Source of the DNA: an uncultured Bacteroidia bacterium | Lineage (GTDB): Bacteria > Bacteroidota > Bacteroidia > Bacteroidales > F082 | DNA length: 64,000 nucleotides | Assembly (NCBI GenBank): GCA_902794155.1 | Contig: CADBGN010000004.1 | Span: 1-64,000, forward strand | Direction: 5' to 3' | Part shown: one piece after another, positions 52,994 to 61,431 of the stretch | Layout of the letters: the number at the start of each line of letters is the position of its first letter | How positions within the stretch are numbered: the stretch's first letter is position 1 | Notes under the pieces: generated by a model | The model's database searches: none | What the model was told of the DNA's origin: nothing | Seen by the model: the letters and a program-made list of their open reading frames with translations, nothing else | Made by a program: the position numbers and the translations under genes

Positions 52994-53061
52994 GCATCCC
53001 TATGGGATGCAAATTGCTCCTTTGTTTTGTTTTTACCGAACGTCGCATCCCTACGGGATGC
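52994..53061. repeat. ATCCC-N3-GGGAT palindromes at the other side of the transposase
   Basis: GCATCCCTATGGGATGC at 52994-53010 and GCATCCCTACGGGATGC at 53045-53061, the second preceded by TTTTTACCGAACG. The second overlaps the end of the PhoH-family gene and supplies its stop codon. Confidence 0.85.
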
Positions 53062-54040
53062 TTTGTGTGTCCTCGACGTTTTCTTCTTTTTCTTCCTCGT
53101 GATGCTTCTTATATGCATTGATAATATCCGTCACCAATTTATGCCTCACCACATCCTTGTCGTCCAAATAGATGAATTCAATGCCTTTTACATCTTTCAG
53201 CACCTCCATGGCCTGTGGCAATCCCGAAGGCGTCTTGGGCGGCAGGTCGATTTGGGTGATGTCGCCGGTGACGATGAACTTGGCCGAGCGTCCCATGCGG
53301 GTGAGGAACATCTTCAGTTGGCTGCGCGTGGCATTTTGTGCTTCATCGAGGATGACGAAGGCATGGTCCAAGGTGCGGCCGCGCATGAAGGCCAAAGGCG
53401 CAATCTCGATGGTGTGGTCTTCCATGTAACTCTCTAATTTTGTAGAGGGTATCATATCGCGTAAAGCGTCATAAAGCGGCTGCAGATAAGGGTCGAGCTT
53501 GTCCTTGAGGTCACCAGGGAGAAAACCAAGATGCTCGTCGGCTTCAACGGCGGGACGGGTCAAAATGATTCTCCTGACCTGTTTGGCTTTTAGGGCACGG
53601 ACAGCTAAAGCCACAGCGGTGTAAGTCTTTCCCGTTCCGGCAGGACCGATAGCGAAAATCAAGTCCTTCTGTTCCGATGCCGTCACCATGCGCTTTTGGT
53701 TGGCTGTGATGGCCTTGATGGGTACACCACTGCGGCCAAACACAAGCACATCGCTCTCCGACATCTTCCGCTGTAACTCACTGTCAGTACTGGCCATCAT
53801 CACGTCTTCCACGGTCTGTGCGGTGAGTTTGCCGAAACGCTCCAGCTGCACCATCAAGGTCTCGTAACGACTGGCGAAATATTCAATCTCATCGTCGTCA
53901 CCGATTACCTTCACAAAGTCGCCGCGGGCGATGATCTTCAACTTTGGGAACATGCTCTTCACCAACTCCAGGTACTTGTCGTTGGGTCCGTGTAGTTCTT
54001 TAGGGTCAACATTTTCTATCTGAAGAATCTGTTCTGCCAT
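53051..54040 (-). CDS. PhoH-family ATPase
   Basis: A 329-residue PhoH/YbeZ-type ATPase, associated with RNA turnover and ribosome maturation. Walker A is GPAGTGKTYTAVA (about 131-143) and Walker B is VILDEAQNAT. An N-terminal KH-like extension lies at 1-110. The last residues (about NVEDTQSIP) and the stop codon are encoded by one of the palindromes at 53045-53061, so the C-terminal end was probably remodelled by the insertion. The 5' leader between ATG 54040 and the -7 box contains a GACGCGGGAC palindrome. Confidence 0.9.
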   Translation of the reverse strand: MAEQILQIENVDPKELHGPNDKYLELVKSMFPKLKIIARGDFVKVIGDDDEIEYFASRYETLMVQLERFGKLTAQTVEDVMMASTDSELQRKMSESDVLVFGRSGVPIKAITANQKRMVTASEQKDLIFAIGPAGTGKTYTAVALAVRALKAKQVRRIILTRPAVEADEHLGFLPGDLKDKLDPYLQPLYDALRDMIPSTKLESYMEDHTIEIAPLAFMRGRTLDHAFVILDEAQNATRSQLKMFLTRMGRSAKFIVTGDITQIDLPPKTPSGLPQAMEVLKDVKGIEFIYLDDKDVVRHKLVTDIINAYKKHHEEEKEENVEDTQSIP

Positions 54041-54053
54041 ATTCTATTCTTTT

Positions 54054-54130
54054 GACGCGGGACGCTGGACTTTTTTGACGCAGGATTGTCTTGTCCCGTA
54101 AGTCCCGCGTCTTACAGTCTCTAGTCCTTT
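54054..54130. repeat. GACGCGGGAC palindromic repeat in the PhoH-family leader
   Basis: GACGCGGGAC (54054-54063) and its exact complement GTCCCGCGTC (54102-54111), with flanking GCTGGACTT and TAGTCC units. It is the second copy of the element in the proS leader (26737-26812). Confidence 0.75.
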
Positions 54131-54138
54131 TTTGCTCG

Positions 54139-54146
54139 CAAAGATA
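54139..54146 (-). promoter_or_regulatory. -7 box (TATCTTTG) for the PhoH-family gene
   Basis: Reverse-strand TAnnTTTG box about 100 nt before ATG 54040. Confidence 0.6.
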
Positions 54147-54193
54147 GTGATATTTTTTTTCTAAAACCTATGGTAAGTTTCACATAAATGATA

Positions 54194-54201
54194 TACCTTT
54201 G
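54194..54201 (+). promoter_or_regulatory. -7 box (TACCTTTG) for the SAM-hydrolase gene
   Basis: TAnnTTTG box followed by CAAAATC, 52 nt before ATG 54254. It rules out the longer frame starting at 54188. Confidence 0.65.
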
Positions 54202-54253
54202 CAAAATCTCTATACCACTTTTAGCAAACGACAGTTCGATACGCTTACTGACC

Positions 54254-55066
54254 ATGGCAATTATCACATTAACAAGCGATTGGGGTACAAAGGATTACTA
54301 TGTGGCTGCGGTAAAAGGCACCATCTTGTCGATGCTTCCTGACGCGACCATCGTTGATGTCACCCACGAAATCGAGCCGTTTAATGTTTCGCAAGCAGGG
54401 TTTACTCTGAAGAATTGCTATCGGTGTTTTCCTCCTGGAACGATTCACATTATTGGTGTCGACACGATCGAATCGATGGAGTGTCCGCACGTGGTAGTGA
54501 AGGCTGAGGGACAGTATTTCATTTCCACGGATAACGGTATCTTCAGCCATATTCTTGATGGAAAATTCGATGAGGCGGTTTGTATTGATGTGATGCAAGA
54601 TTCTGATTTCTTCACTTTCGCCACGCGTGATCGTTTTGCCAAGGTGGCCGTGATGCTGGCCAAAGGTGAGCCGCTCTCCAGTATTGGCGAGCCACGCCTG
54701 AAGCTGAATCCAGGCGGTGCCTTCTGTGCTGTGGCCCGCGACAACACCATTGAAGGTGTTGTGATGCATATTGACTCATACGACAACTTGATTACCAACA
54801 TCTCGAAAGAACTGTTTGAGCAAGAATGCCGCGGTCGCGACTTCATTATCCAAGTAAAAGGCGACCTCTATACTGTTGACGAGATCTCCGACAGCTATCT
54901 TGATGTGGACGTGGTGGATCTGGTGGCCATTTTTGGCACCCATGGCTATCTTGAATTGGCCTTGAACAAAGCCAAATTGGCCTCACTTTGCGGCATTGAG
55001 CCATCTTCGACTATTAAAGTGGTCTTTTTTGATGGGGATAAGACTTCTTCACCTTCCTTGTTTTGA
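54254..55066 (+). CDS. SAM hydrolase/SAM-dependent hydroxide adenosyltransferase (DUF62)
   Basis: A 270-residue member of the DUF62 family, related to fluorinase, which cleaves S-adenosylmethionine to adenosine and methionine using water. The N-terminal motif ITLTSDWGTKDYYVAAVKG is typical; the DNGIFSHI segment, the second-domain GGAFCAVARDNTIEGVV and YDNLITNIS also match. Start ATG 54254 is set by the promoter box. It is convergent with the PAP2 gene and the two coding ends overlap by 18 nt. Confidence 0.88.
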   Translation: MAIITLTSDWGTKDYYVAAVKGTILSMLPDATIVDVTHEIEPFNVSQAGFTLKNCYRCFPPGTIHIIGVDTIESMECPHVVVKAEGQYFISTDNGIFSHILDGKFDEAVCIDVMQDSDFFTFATRDRFAKVAVMLAKGEPLSSIGEPRLKLNPGGAFCAVARDNTIEGVVMHIDSYDNLITNISKELFEQECRGRDFIIQVKGDLYTVDEISDSYLDVDVVDLVAIFGTHGYLELALNKAKLASLCGIEPSSTIKVVFFDGDKTSSPSLF

Positions 55067-55633
55067 TTTCCAGACCTTTCTTTCTACAACAAGCTGAAAC
55101 ACTTTCCAAAGGATCAGCCCAACTAGCATACCTATAACGGCACCGCAGAGGATGTCACCTGGGTAGTGGTAGCCGATGTAGATACGGCTATAGCTCGAAA
55201 CAAAGGCCCAAAAAAACAGCACAATAGCCGTCCAGGGACGGAATCGTTTCAAGATAGGAGTCAAAAAGACGGCCAGGCCAAAGGTATTGGCAGCATGTGA
55301 GGAGACGAAACCGTATTGTCCGCCCGCCATACCTTTGGGAAGGTGGATTATACCTTGGAAATCAGGGTTGAAACAAGGTCTCAATCGTTGAAAAACGGGT
55401 TTGCAGACATGGGAGGCCAACTGGTCGGTGCAGAGCACCACCAGGGCGACGGCCAAAAAGACCCACCAGCAACGCTTGCCGTATTGCTTAATTGTCCAAT
55501 ATATTAATAATAGGTATAGCGGAAGCCAAACCCACATGTCGGTGATGAGTGTCATGACCTTATCCAACCAACTGGAATGCAAACCGTTGAGGAAAAGGAA
55601 GAGGTCGGAATCGATATGGGAGAGGGCTTCCAT
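55049..55633 (-). CDS. PAP2-family membrane phosphatase
   Basis: A 194-residue integral membrane phosphatase with five or six hydrophobic helices. The three PAP2 motifs are present: KPVFQRLRP, FVSSHAANTFG (the PSGH-like block with Ser-Ser-His) and SRIYIGYHYPGD. Substrate could be undecaprenyl diphosphate, lipid A or phosphatidylglycerol phosphate; the sequence does not decide. It starts 11 nt after the obgE stop on the same strand and is likely co-transcribed. Its end overlaps the convergent SAM hydrolase. Confidence 0.85.
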   Translation of the reverse strand: MEALSHIDSDLFLFLNGLHSSWLDKVMTLITDMWVWLPLYLLLIYWTIKQYGKRCWWVFLAVALVVLCTDQLASHVCKPVFQRLRPCFNPDFQGIIHLPKGMAGGQYGFVSSHAANTFGLAVFLTPILKRFRPWTAIVLFFWAFVSSYSRIYIGYHYPGDILCGAVIGMLVGLILWKVFQLVVERKVWKSKQGR

Positions 55634-55644
55634 CGGTGAAATGC

Positions 55645-56655
55645 TTACCAGTCTTCTTCCTCGTCGTTTTTGTTCAGCGTCAGCCAAATCAAGTCCTTCA
55701 GTTCGTCAATGCCTTGTTGGGCCACGGAACTGATGAAGACATGCGGCACTTTCTTGGGCAGGTGTTTCTTGATGTCTTTGATGGTGTCGTCGTCAACGAG
55801 GTCGCACTTGGTGATGGCCAGGATGCGGTCCTTGTCCATCAGCTCGGGGTTGTATTTTTTCAACTCATTGAGCAGGATGTCGTATTCTGCTTTGACGTTT
55901 TCGGTGTTGGCAGGCACCATGAACAGTAGGGTGGAGTTTCTCTCGATATGGCGTAGGAATCTGATGCCCAAGCCTTTGCCTTCAGCGGCACCTTCGATGA
56001 TGCCAGGGATGTCGGCCATGACGAAGCTCTTGTGGCCACGATAGCTGACGATGCCAAGGTTAGGCACCAAGGTAGTGAAGGGGTAGTCGGCAATCTCAGG
56101 CTTGGCTGCTGAGACAACTGATAGCAGAGTCGACTTGCCAGCATTGGGAAATCCAACGAGACCGACATCTGCCAGTAATTTGAGCTCCAGTGTAATCCAT
56201 TCCTCTTGGTTGGGTTCACCAGGTTGGGCAAATTTTGGGGCTTGCAGCGTAGCCGTCTTGAAGAAGGCGTTGCCTTTGCCGCCGCGACCACCTTTCAGCA
56301 AGATGACTTCCTGCTTGTCTTCGGTGATTTCGCCCATCAAGGTATGGTCTTCCGAACGGTAGGCCACCGTGCCCAAAGGCACATCGATGTAGATGTCGTC
56401 GCCAGCGGCACCCGTGAGTTGGTTTTTGCCGCCGGGCACGCCGTCGCCAGCAAAAATATGCTTGGTATAGCGTAGGTGGAGCAGGGTCCAAAGCTGGGCG
56501 TTGCCGCGCAGGATGACGTTGCCACCGCGACCGCCATCGCCTCCGTCGGGACCGCCTTTAGGGATGTATTTCTCCCTGCGGAAGTGCAGCGAACCCGAAC
56601 CTCCTTTGCCCGATCGGCAGAATATCTTGACGTAATCAACGAAGTTTGATGTCAT
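55645..56655 (-). CDS. obgE: GTPase Obg
   Basis: A 336-residue ribosome-associated GTPase. N-terminal glycine-rich OBG fold (about 1-160, [13 protein letters not shown] and [13 protein letters not shown]), then the G domain with G1 GFPNAGKST (about 167-175), switch I YPFTT, G3 [12 protein letters not shown] and G4 TKCDLVD. No C-terminal OCT domain extends beyond the G domain. It lies between the PBP1A gene and PAP2. Confidence 0.96.
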   Translation of the reverse strand: MTSNFVDYVKIFCRSGKGGSGSLHFRREKYIPKGGPDGGDGGRGGNVILRGNAQLWTLLHLRYTKHIFAGDGVPGGKNQLTGAAGDDIYIDVPLGTVAYRSEDHTLMGEITEDKQEVILLKGGRGGKGNAFFKTATLQAPKFAQPGEPNQEEWITLELKLLADVGLVGFPNAGKSTLLSVVSAAKPEIADYPFTTLVPNLGIVSYRGHKSFVMADIPGIIEGAAEGKGLGIRFLRHIERNSTLLFMVPANTENVKAEYDILLNELKKYNPELMDKDRILAITKCDLVDDDTIKDIKKHLPKKVPHVFISSVAQQGIDELKDLIWLTLNKNDEEEDW

Positions 56656-56675
56656 TGTTTAATTGTTTTTTATGA

Positions 56676-56705
56676 AATCCCATTCATCATTCATCATTCC
56701 GCATT
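56676..56705 (-). repeat. GAATGATGAATGATGAATG repeat before obgE
   Basis: Three to four tandem GAATG(C/A)nG units on the reverse strand, in the short gap between the PBP1A stop and the obgE start. Resembles 9244-9320. Confidence 0.55.
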
Positions 56706-56709
56706 CCCC

Positions 56710-59043
56710 TTAGAATTCATCGATGTATTCAACGCCCTCGTAGTTGTCGTCGTCATTACGGTAGCAGTTGAAATCGAGGTCGACGCCGGGAGCATAGGGT
56801 TTCGGGAAGTCGCCTTGACTCACATGCAAGCTCTTGTCGGCATACACCTTTTGCATGTAAAGGGCCCAGATGGGCAATGCGGTATGCGAGCCTTGACCCA
56901 AGGCAGTAGAGCGGAAGTGCACGCTACGGTCCTCAGCACCTACCCAAACTCCCGTGGTGAGGTCGGGAGTGATGCCCATGAAGTAACCGTCGCTGTTTTT
57001 CTGAGTGGTACCGGTCTTGCCCGCGATGGGGTTCTTGAAGCCGTATTTTGTGCGCAGACGTATACCAGTGCCGCTTTGCACCACGCCTTTCATCAGCTCC
57101 ACCGTCTTGTAGGCGGCGATTTCGTTCATGGCTTCCTTTTCGATAGGCGCATTGCGATAGATAACGTTGCCATTTTTGTCTTCGATACGGGTGACGATGA
57201 CGGGGGCAACATATACACCTTTGTTGGCGAAGGTACTCATGGCTCCTACCATCTCTATCAGCTTCAAGTCACACGAACCTAAGCAGATGGAAGGCACTGC
57301 CTCAATTGGCGATCTCACACCCATGCGACGAACGTGAGTGATGATGGCTTCGGGACCATAGTGGTTCATCAGGTAAGCTGAAATCCAGTTATTGGAATGC
57401 GCCAAGGCACTCTTCAAGGTAATTTCGCCGCCGCCGCCGCCGCCATTACTCGGTGACCAGAAACGTCCCTTCGAAACTTCAATGGTGTAGGGGATGTTGG
57501 GTATCTTGGTGCAAGGCGTGAATTCGTCATCACCCATAGCGTATGAATACAGGAAGGGTTTGAAAGTGGAGCCCACCTGACGACGCGCCTGTGTAACGTG
57601 ATCATATTTGAAGAAACGGTAGTCCAATCCGCCAACATAAGCCTTCACTTGACCTGTATGCGTCTCAATGGAGACCAAGCTTGCTTGCAGGAACCATTTG
57701 TAATAACGGATGGAATCCATAGGCGACATCACCGTGTCGATAGGGCCGTCCCACGAGAAGACGGTCATCCGCACAGGACGATTGAACACGGCCTTGATGG
57801 AGTCAAAAGGCATGCCTTCGTTTTTGAGGATGCGATAGCGTTCCGAACGTTTCATTGCCGTCTCGAGGAGCTGGTCGATTTGGTCGGCGGTTAGGCGCGA
57901 GAACGGCGCATTTTTCTGTCCTTTCCAGTGTTTGTAGAACAAGGGTTGCAGCTCACCTCCCATAAACTCCTTGACGGCCTGTTCGGCATAGCTTTGCATG
58001 CGCGAGTCAATGGAAGTGTAGATTCTCAATCCATCTGTGTAAATGTTATAAGGTGTGCCATCTGACTTGAAATTACGTTTGCACCAACCCCTCAATTCGT
58101 TTTCGTTCCACTCCGTTAATTCCAACTCAAACTGTTCTTTCGACTCATAGTTTTCGCGTTCGGGTTTGGAAGCGTTCATTACAGTGCGAAGGTATTCTCT
58201 AAAATAAGTGGCTTGTCCCGTATTGTGGTCTTTTATGCTGAAATGCGTCATGTCCAACGGGATTTGGGAGACAGAGTCGTATTCGGCTTGTGTGAGATAG
58301 CCATTTTCGGTCATCTTTTTGAGCACCAAGTTACGGCGTTCCAATGAACGTTCTGGGTTGCGAATCGGGCTGTAACGTGTCGGGGCATTGACCACGCCAG
58401 CCATCAAAGCGCATTCCTCGACGGTCATCTCGCTGGGTTTCTTATCAAAGAAGGTATTGGCCGCCGAACGGATGCCAAAAGCGTTATGACCGAAAGCCAC
58501 GGTGTTAAGGTACATGGCCACGATTTCTTCTTTGGAGTAGTTGTGCTCCAACTTAGTGGCCGTGATCCATTCTTGGAACTTACGCAGCACGAGCTTGGGT
58601 GCGCTGAGGTTTTCGCCACGCGGGAAGAGGTTCTTGGCCAGCTGTTGTGTGATGGTCGAACCGCCACCTTTCTTATTGCCTGTCAGCACGCCATAAGCCA
58701 CTCTGAACAAGGCTTTTGTATCAATGCCAGAATGCTCGGTGAAGCGCTCATCCTCGATACTGATGAGGGCTTCAGGCATGTAATGTGAGAGCTCGGCATA
58801 GCGCACGTTGCTGCGGTTTTCCACATAATAGGTACCCAAAATCTTGCCATCGGCCGAGAAAATCTCGGTGGCCAGGTTGGTCCTTGGGTTTTCTAGTTCC
58901 TCGAAGGTGGGCATGGTGCCAAAGATACCCGTGGCGACGCCAATAAAGAAGAGGACGACGAGTAGCACCAGTGACCCGAAGATGATCCACAAATTCCTAA
59001 TGGCATGTGATGGGGTTGATTCGGTTTTCTTTTTAATATTCAT
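56710..59043 (-). CDS. Class A penicillin-binding protein 1A
   Basis: A 777-residue bifunctional murein synthase. TM anchor about 18-41; GT51 transglycosylase with IEDERFTEHSGID (Glu97) and KKGGGSTITQQLAKNLF; transpeptidase domain with GSTFKPF, SNN and KTGTTQK. The C-terminus is acidic and extends beyond the transpeptidase. It is in line with gldH and ricT upstream and obgE downstream. Confidence 0.94.
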   Translation of the reverse strand: MNIKKKTESTPSHAIRNLWIIFGSLVLLVVLFFIGVATGIFGTMPTFEELENPRTNLATEIFSADGKILGTYYVENRSNVRYAELSHYMPEALISIEDERFTEHSGIDTKALFRVAYGVLTGNKKGGGSTITQQLAKNLFPRGENLSAPKLVLRKFQEWITATKLEHNYSKEEIVAMYLNTVAFGHNAFGIRSAANTFFDKKPSEMTVEECALMAGVVNAPTRYSPIRNPERSLERRNLVLKKMTENGYLTQAEYDSVSQIPLDMTHFSIKDHNTGQATYFREYLRTVMNASKPERENYESKEQFELELTEWNENELRGWCKRNFKSDGTPYNIYTDGLRIYTSIDSRMQSYAEQAVKEFMGGELQPLFYKHWKGQKNAPFSRLTADQIDQLLETAMKRSERYRILKNEGMPFDSIKAVFNRPVRMTVFSWDGPIDTVMSPMDSIRYYKWFLQASLVSIETHTGQVKAYVGGLDYRFFKYDHVTQARRQVGSTFKPFLYSYAMGDDEFTPCTKIPNIPYTIEVSKGRFWSPSNGGGGGGEITLKSALAHSNNWISAYLMNHYGPEAIITHVRRMGVRSPIEAVPSICLGSCDLKLIEMVGAMSTFANKGVYVAPVIVTRIEDKNGNVIYRNAPIEKEAMNEIAAYKTVELMKGVVQSGTGIRLRTKYGFKNPIAGKTGTTQKNSDGYFMGITPDLTTGVWVGAEDRSVHFRSTALGQGSHTALPIWALYMQKVYADKSLHVSQGDFPKPYAPGVDLDFNCYRNDDDNYEGVEYIDEF

Positions 59044-59047
59044 GGTA

Positions 59048-59542
59048 TCATTGTTTTTCGATGTAAAGCCCGATGTCAGATATGCCTTTTAGCACGGGTT
59101 CGCGCATGGCTTGTTCGATTTCAAAATGGTAGGTTCCCGATAGGGGGAAGAGGAGGCTCTCGTTGAGCGGCACCGTCAGGTCGCGCATGCTGCCACTGCT
59201 CTTGCCAATCCATTTGCCTTCGGGCGTGGCCAAGGTGCATTCGATGGTGTCGTGGGTGTGGTTGCCGTTGGGCATGGTCGTATGGAGGAATACAAAGAGG
59301 TTGCTGTAACGGTAATTCTCCAGATGACGCAATCCGATGCCGAACTCGTAAGGACTGATGGTGTCGTTGATGTCGACATCGAAAGTCACTCGGTTTTCTT
59401 GCTTCCATTCGGCTTCAGGGATGACGGTGCGCTTGTCGAAATCGTCGTTGCTACAAGACGAAAGAAACAAAAGAACGAACAGAAAAGCCGTCATTGCGGG
59501 CTTTATGGTGTGGGTTATGTCGTTTTTCATAAAAAATCTCAT
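59048..59542 (-). CDS. gldH: Gliding motility lipoprotein GldH
   Basis: A 164-residue lipoprotein, lipobox Cys30 (LLFLSSC). The GldH pattern is recognisable: W at the start, ISPYEFGIGLRHLENYRYSNLFVF, DTIECTLATPEGKWIGKSSG, and the ending GTYHFEIEQAMREPVLKGISDIGLYIEK. GldH supports gliding and the type IX secretion machinery in Bacteroidota; non-gliding members keep it for T9SS-related or unknown roles. A second ATG lies at 59530 (MKNDIT), which is an alternative start. It follows ricT closely. Confidence 0.9.
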   Translation of the reverse strand: MRFFMKNDITHTIKPAMTAFLFVLLFLSSCSNDDFDKRTVIPEAEWKQENRVTFDVDINDTISPYEFGIGLRHLENYRYSNLFVFLHTTMPNGNHTHDTIECTLATPEGKWIGKSSGSMRDLTVPLNESLLFPLSGTYHFEIEQAMREPVLKGISDIGLYIEKQ

Positions 59543-59544
59543 GT

Positions 59545-60663
59545 TTAGTCACTCATTTTCTTAAGGTCTGCCTCGCCATAGCCTTCGTTGGTGTTGGTGT
59601 GGGCTTCCTGTGTGACAGCAAAGTCCTCCAGTTTCTTGGGTTTCTGTCCTTTTTTGTTTATAGCAATGATGTCCTTCACCTTGTCAACGGGGATGGCCAT
59701 GATGTTGCTCTTGTCAGTAGTGTAGGAATACCACATGATGCCTTTGAAGACATCGTTTTTCTGGTGCACGGCGTCACCGCTCTCGAAGTGCAGCACGATA
59801 TTAGGGTCGGAGAAGGCCTTCAAAGCCTCCACGTATGCTTCATACTCATAGTTGAGGCAGCACTTCAACTTACCGCATTGTCCCGCCAATTTCTGCGGGT
59901 TGGGTGAGAGCTGCTGCACACGTGCCACACCAGTCGTCACCGATTGGAAGTCACAAATCCACGATGCGCAACACAATTCGCGGCCGCAAGAGCCGATACC
60001 ACCTAATTTAGCCGACTCTTGACGTACGCCAATCTGGCGCATCTCGATTCTAATATGAAATTCCTCTGCCAGTTTCTTGATGAGCTCGCGGAAGTCAACA
60101 CGACCGTCGGCAGTATAATAGAAGATGGCCTTGGTTTTGTCGCCCTGGTATTCCACATCGTTGAGCTTCATTTCTAGTCCGAGGTTTTCCGCGATGGTAC
60201 GCGTACGGGCCAAGGTGCTGTCTTCCAGTTTGATGGCGGCAAGCCACTTCTCTACATCGTTGGGACGTGCACGACGGTAGATTTTTTTCATCTCATTGAG
60301 TGGCGTGCGGTATTTCTTGCGTTTCAATTGACGATTTACAATCTCACCCAAGAGAGTGATAATGCCAATGTCGTGTCCAATGGCCGTTTCCACAGCAACT
60401 AATTCGCCCACTTCTAGTTCTAAGTCCTCTGCGTATGTGAAATAGTCCTTGCGGTCGTTCTTGAAACGCACCTCAGCCAAGCAAACATTACCAGTAATCT
60501 CTTGGTTTTCATAGTCTTTCAGCCAATCGAATTGGCTGAGCTTACAACGACCGCACGAAAGCACGTGCTGGCCGGTAGTATAGGGTTCCTCCAGCCGACA
60601 ACCTCTATTAATAAGTTGTCTTTCAACGTTGTTGTCTGGGTTTTTATGTTGATTCTCAATCAT
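59545..60663 (-). CDS. ricT: PSP1-domain protein RicT (YaaT-like)
   Basis: A 372-residue protein with the PSP1 domain (about 50-330). Cysteine pairs typical of the Fe-S binding RicT/YaaT group are present: VLSCGRCKL, then SCGRELCCASWICD and CGKLKCCLNYEYE. In Bacillus, RicT is part of a complex supporting RNase Y; in Bacteroidota the gene commonly precedes gldH. The C-terminal 40 residues are low-complexity and charged. Confidence 0.88.
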   Translation of the reverse strand: MIENQHKNPDNNVERQLINRGCRLEEPYTTGQHVLSCGRCKLSQFDWLKDYENQEITGNVCLAEVRFKNDRKDYFTYAEDLELEVGELVAVETAIGHDIGIITLLGEIVNRQLKRKKYRTPLNEMKKIYRRARPNDVEKWLAAIKLEDSTLARTRTIAENLGLEMKLNDVEYQGDKTKAIFYYTADGRVDFRELIKKLAEEFHIRIEMRQIGVRQESAKLGGIGSCGRELCCASWICDFQSVTTGVARVQQLSPNPQKLAGQCGKLKCCLNYEYEAYVEALKAFSDPNIVLHFESGDAVHQKNDVFKGIMWYSYTTDKSNIMAIPVDKVKDIIAINKKGQKPKKLEDFAVTQEAHTNTNEGYGEADLKKMSD

Positions 60664-60698
60664 TTGTCAAATCCAAATTTGTAAGTGTATATAAAATG

Positions 60699-60706
60699 CA
60701 AAAGTA
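60699..60706 (-). promoter_or_regulatory. -7 box (TACTTTTG) for ricT-gldH-PBP1A
   Basis: Reverse-strand TAnnTTTG box 35 nt upstream of the ricT ATG, back-to-back with the lemA promoter. Confidence 0.65.
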
Positions 60707-60719
60707 CGAAAAATATGTT

Positions 60720-60727
60720 TACCTTTG
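60720..60727 (+). promoter_or_regulatory. -7 box (TACCTTTG) for lemA
   Basis: TAnnTTTG box 47 nt before ATG 60775, divergent from the ricT promoter. Confidence 0.65.
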
Positions 60728-60774
60728 TGGCCGATTTTGATGAAGCTGATGAATTAATCCTAAATCCTATAATT

Positions 60775-61365
60775 ATGAAGAGAATTGTCATTATTGCCAT
60801 TGCGGCTTTGTTTTTGGCCATAGGCTTTTCCTCCTGCGGCTATAACACTATGGTTTCCAAAGAAGAAGCAGTTTCCGCAGCTGTGGGTAATCTACAGACG
60901 GCCTACCAAAAACGTGCCGACCTGATCCCCAACTTGGTCGCCACTGTGAAGAATTATGCGGAGTATGAATCCGGTACCTTGACCGCCGTGGTAGAAGCCC
61001 GTGCCAAAGCCACACAAGTCACGCTTGATGCAGAAAACCTCACCGAAGAGAACTTGAAGGCCTTCCAAGCCGCACAGGATGAGATGTCGGGTGCCTTGTC
61101 GCGTTTGTTGGTCACCGTGGAGCAATATCCCGATTTAAAAGCCAATCAAAACTATCTCGATTTACAGTCGCAACTCGAAGGCTGCGAAAATAGCATCGCC
61201 AATGCACGCAGGCAGTTCAATGAAACCGTACAGGACTACAACACTTTTATTCGCATGTTCCCCACCAACCTCATTGCCAAGCTGTTCGGCTTTCATCAGA
61301 AACCCTATTTCGAGGCTTCCCAAGGTGCTGAAAAAGCTCCCGATGTGAAGGGACTATTTGAATAA
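60775..61365 (+). CDS. lemA: LemA-family protein
   Basis: A 196-residue protein with N-terminal signal (lipobox-like SSC, Cys21) and the helical LemA domain: ALSRLLVTVEQYPDLKANQN and the conserved tail TFIRMFPTNLIAKLFGF. Function of the family is not established; it forms a helical bundle at membranes. A longer frame to 60685 is open, but the -7 box at 60720 lies in it, so ATG 60775 is used. Confidence 0.9.
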   Translation: MKRIVIIAIAALFLAIGFSSCGYNTMVSKEEAVSAAVGNLQTAYQKRADLIPNLVATVKNYAEYESGTLTAVVEARAKATQVTLDAENLTEENLKAFQAAQDEMSGALSRLLVTVEQYPDLKANQNYLDLQSQLEGCENSIANARRQFNETVQDYNTFIRMFPTNLIAKLFGFHQKPYFEASQGAEKAPDVKGLFE

Positions 61366-61402
61366 AAGCGAAAAAAATCTTGCATCGTTATTTTCAATCC
61401 CC

Positions 61403-61410
61403 TATTTTTG
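61403..61410 (+). promoter_or_regulatory. -7 box (TATTTTTG) for glmS
   Basis: TAnnTTTG box 21 nt before ATG 61432, inside the spurious longer frame. Confidence 0.65.
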
Positions 61411-61431
61411 CACCTTTTAAACAGCGCAAAA

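Noticed and set aside
52315..53061. CRISPR array
   Set aside because: The repeats are palindromes with irregular spacing and different heads, no unique spacers of constant size and no cas genes.
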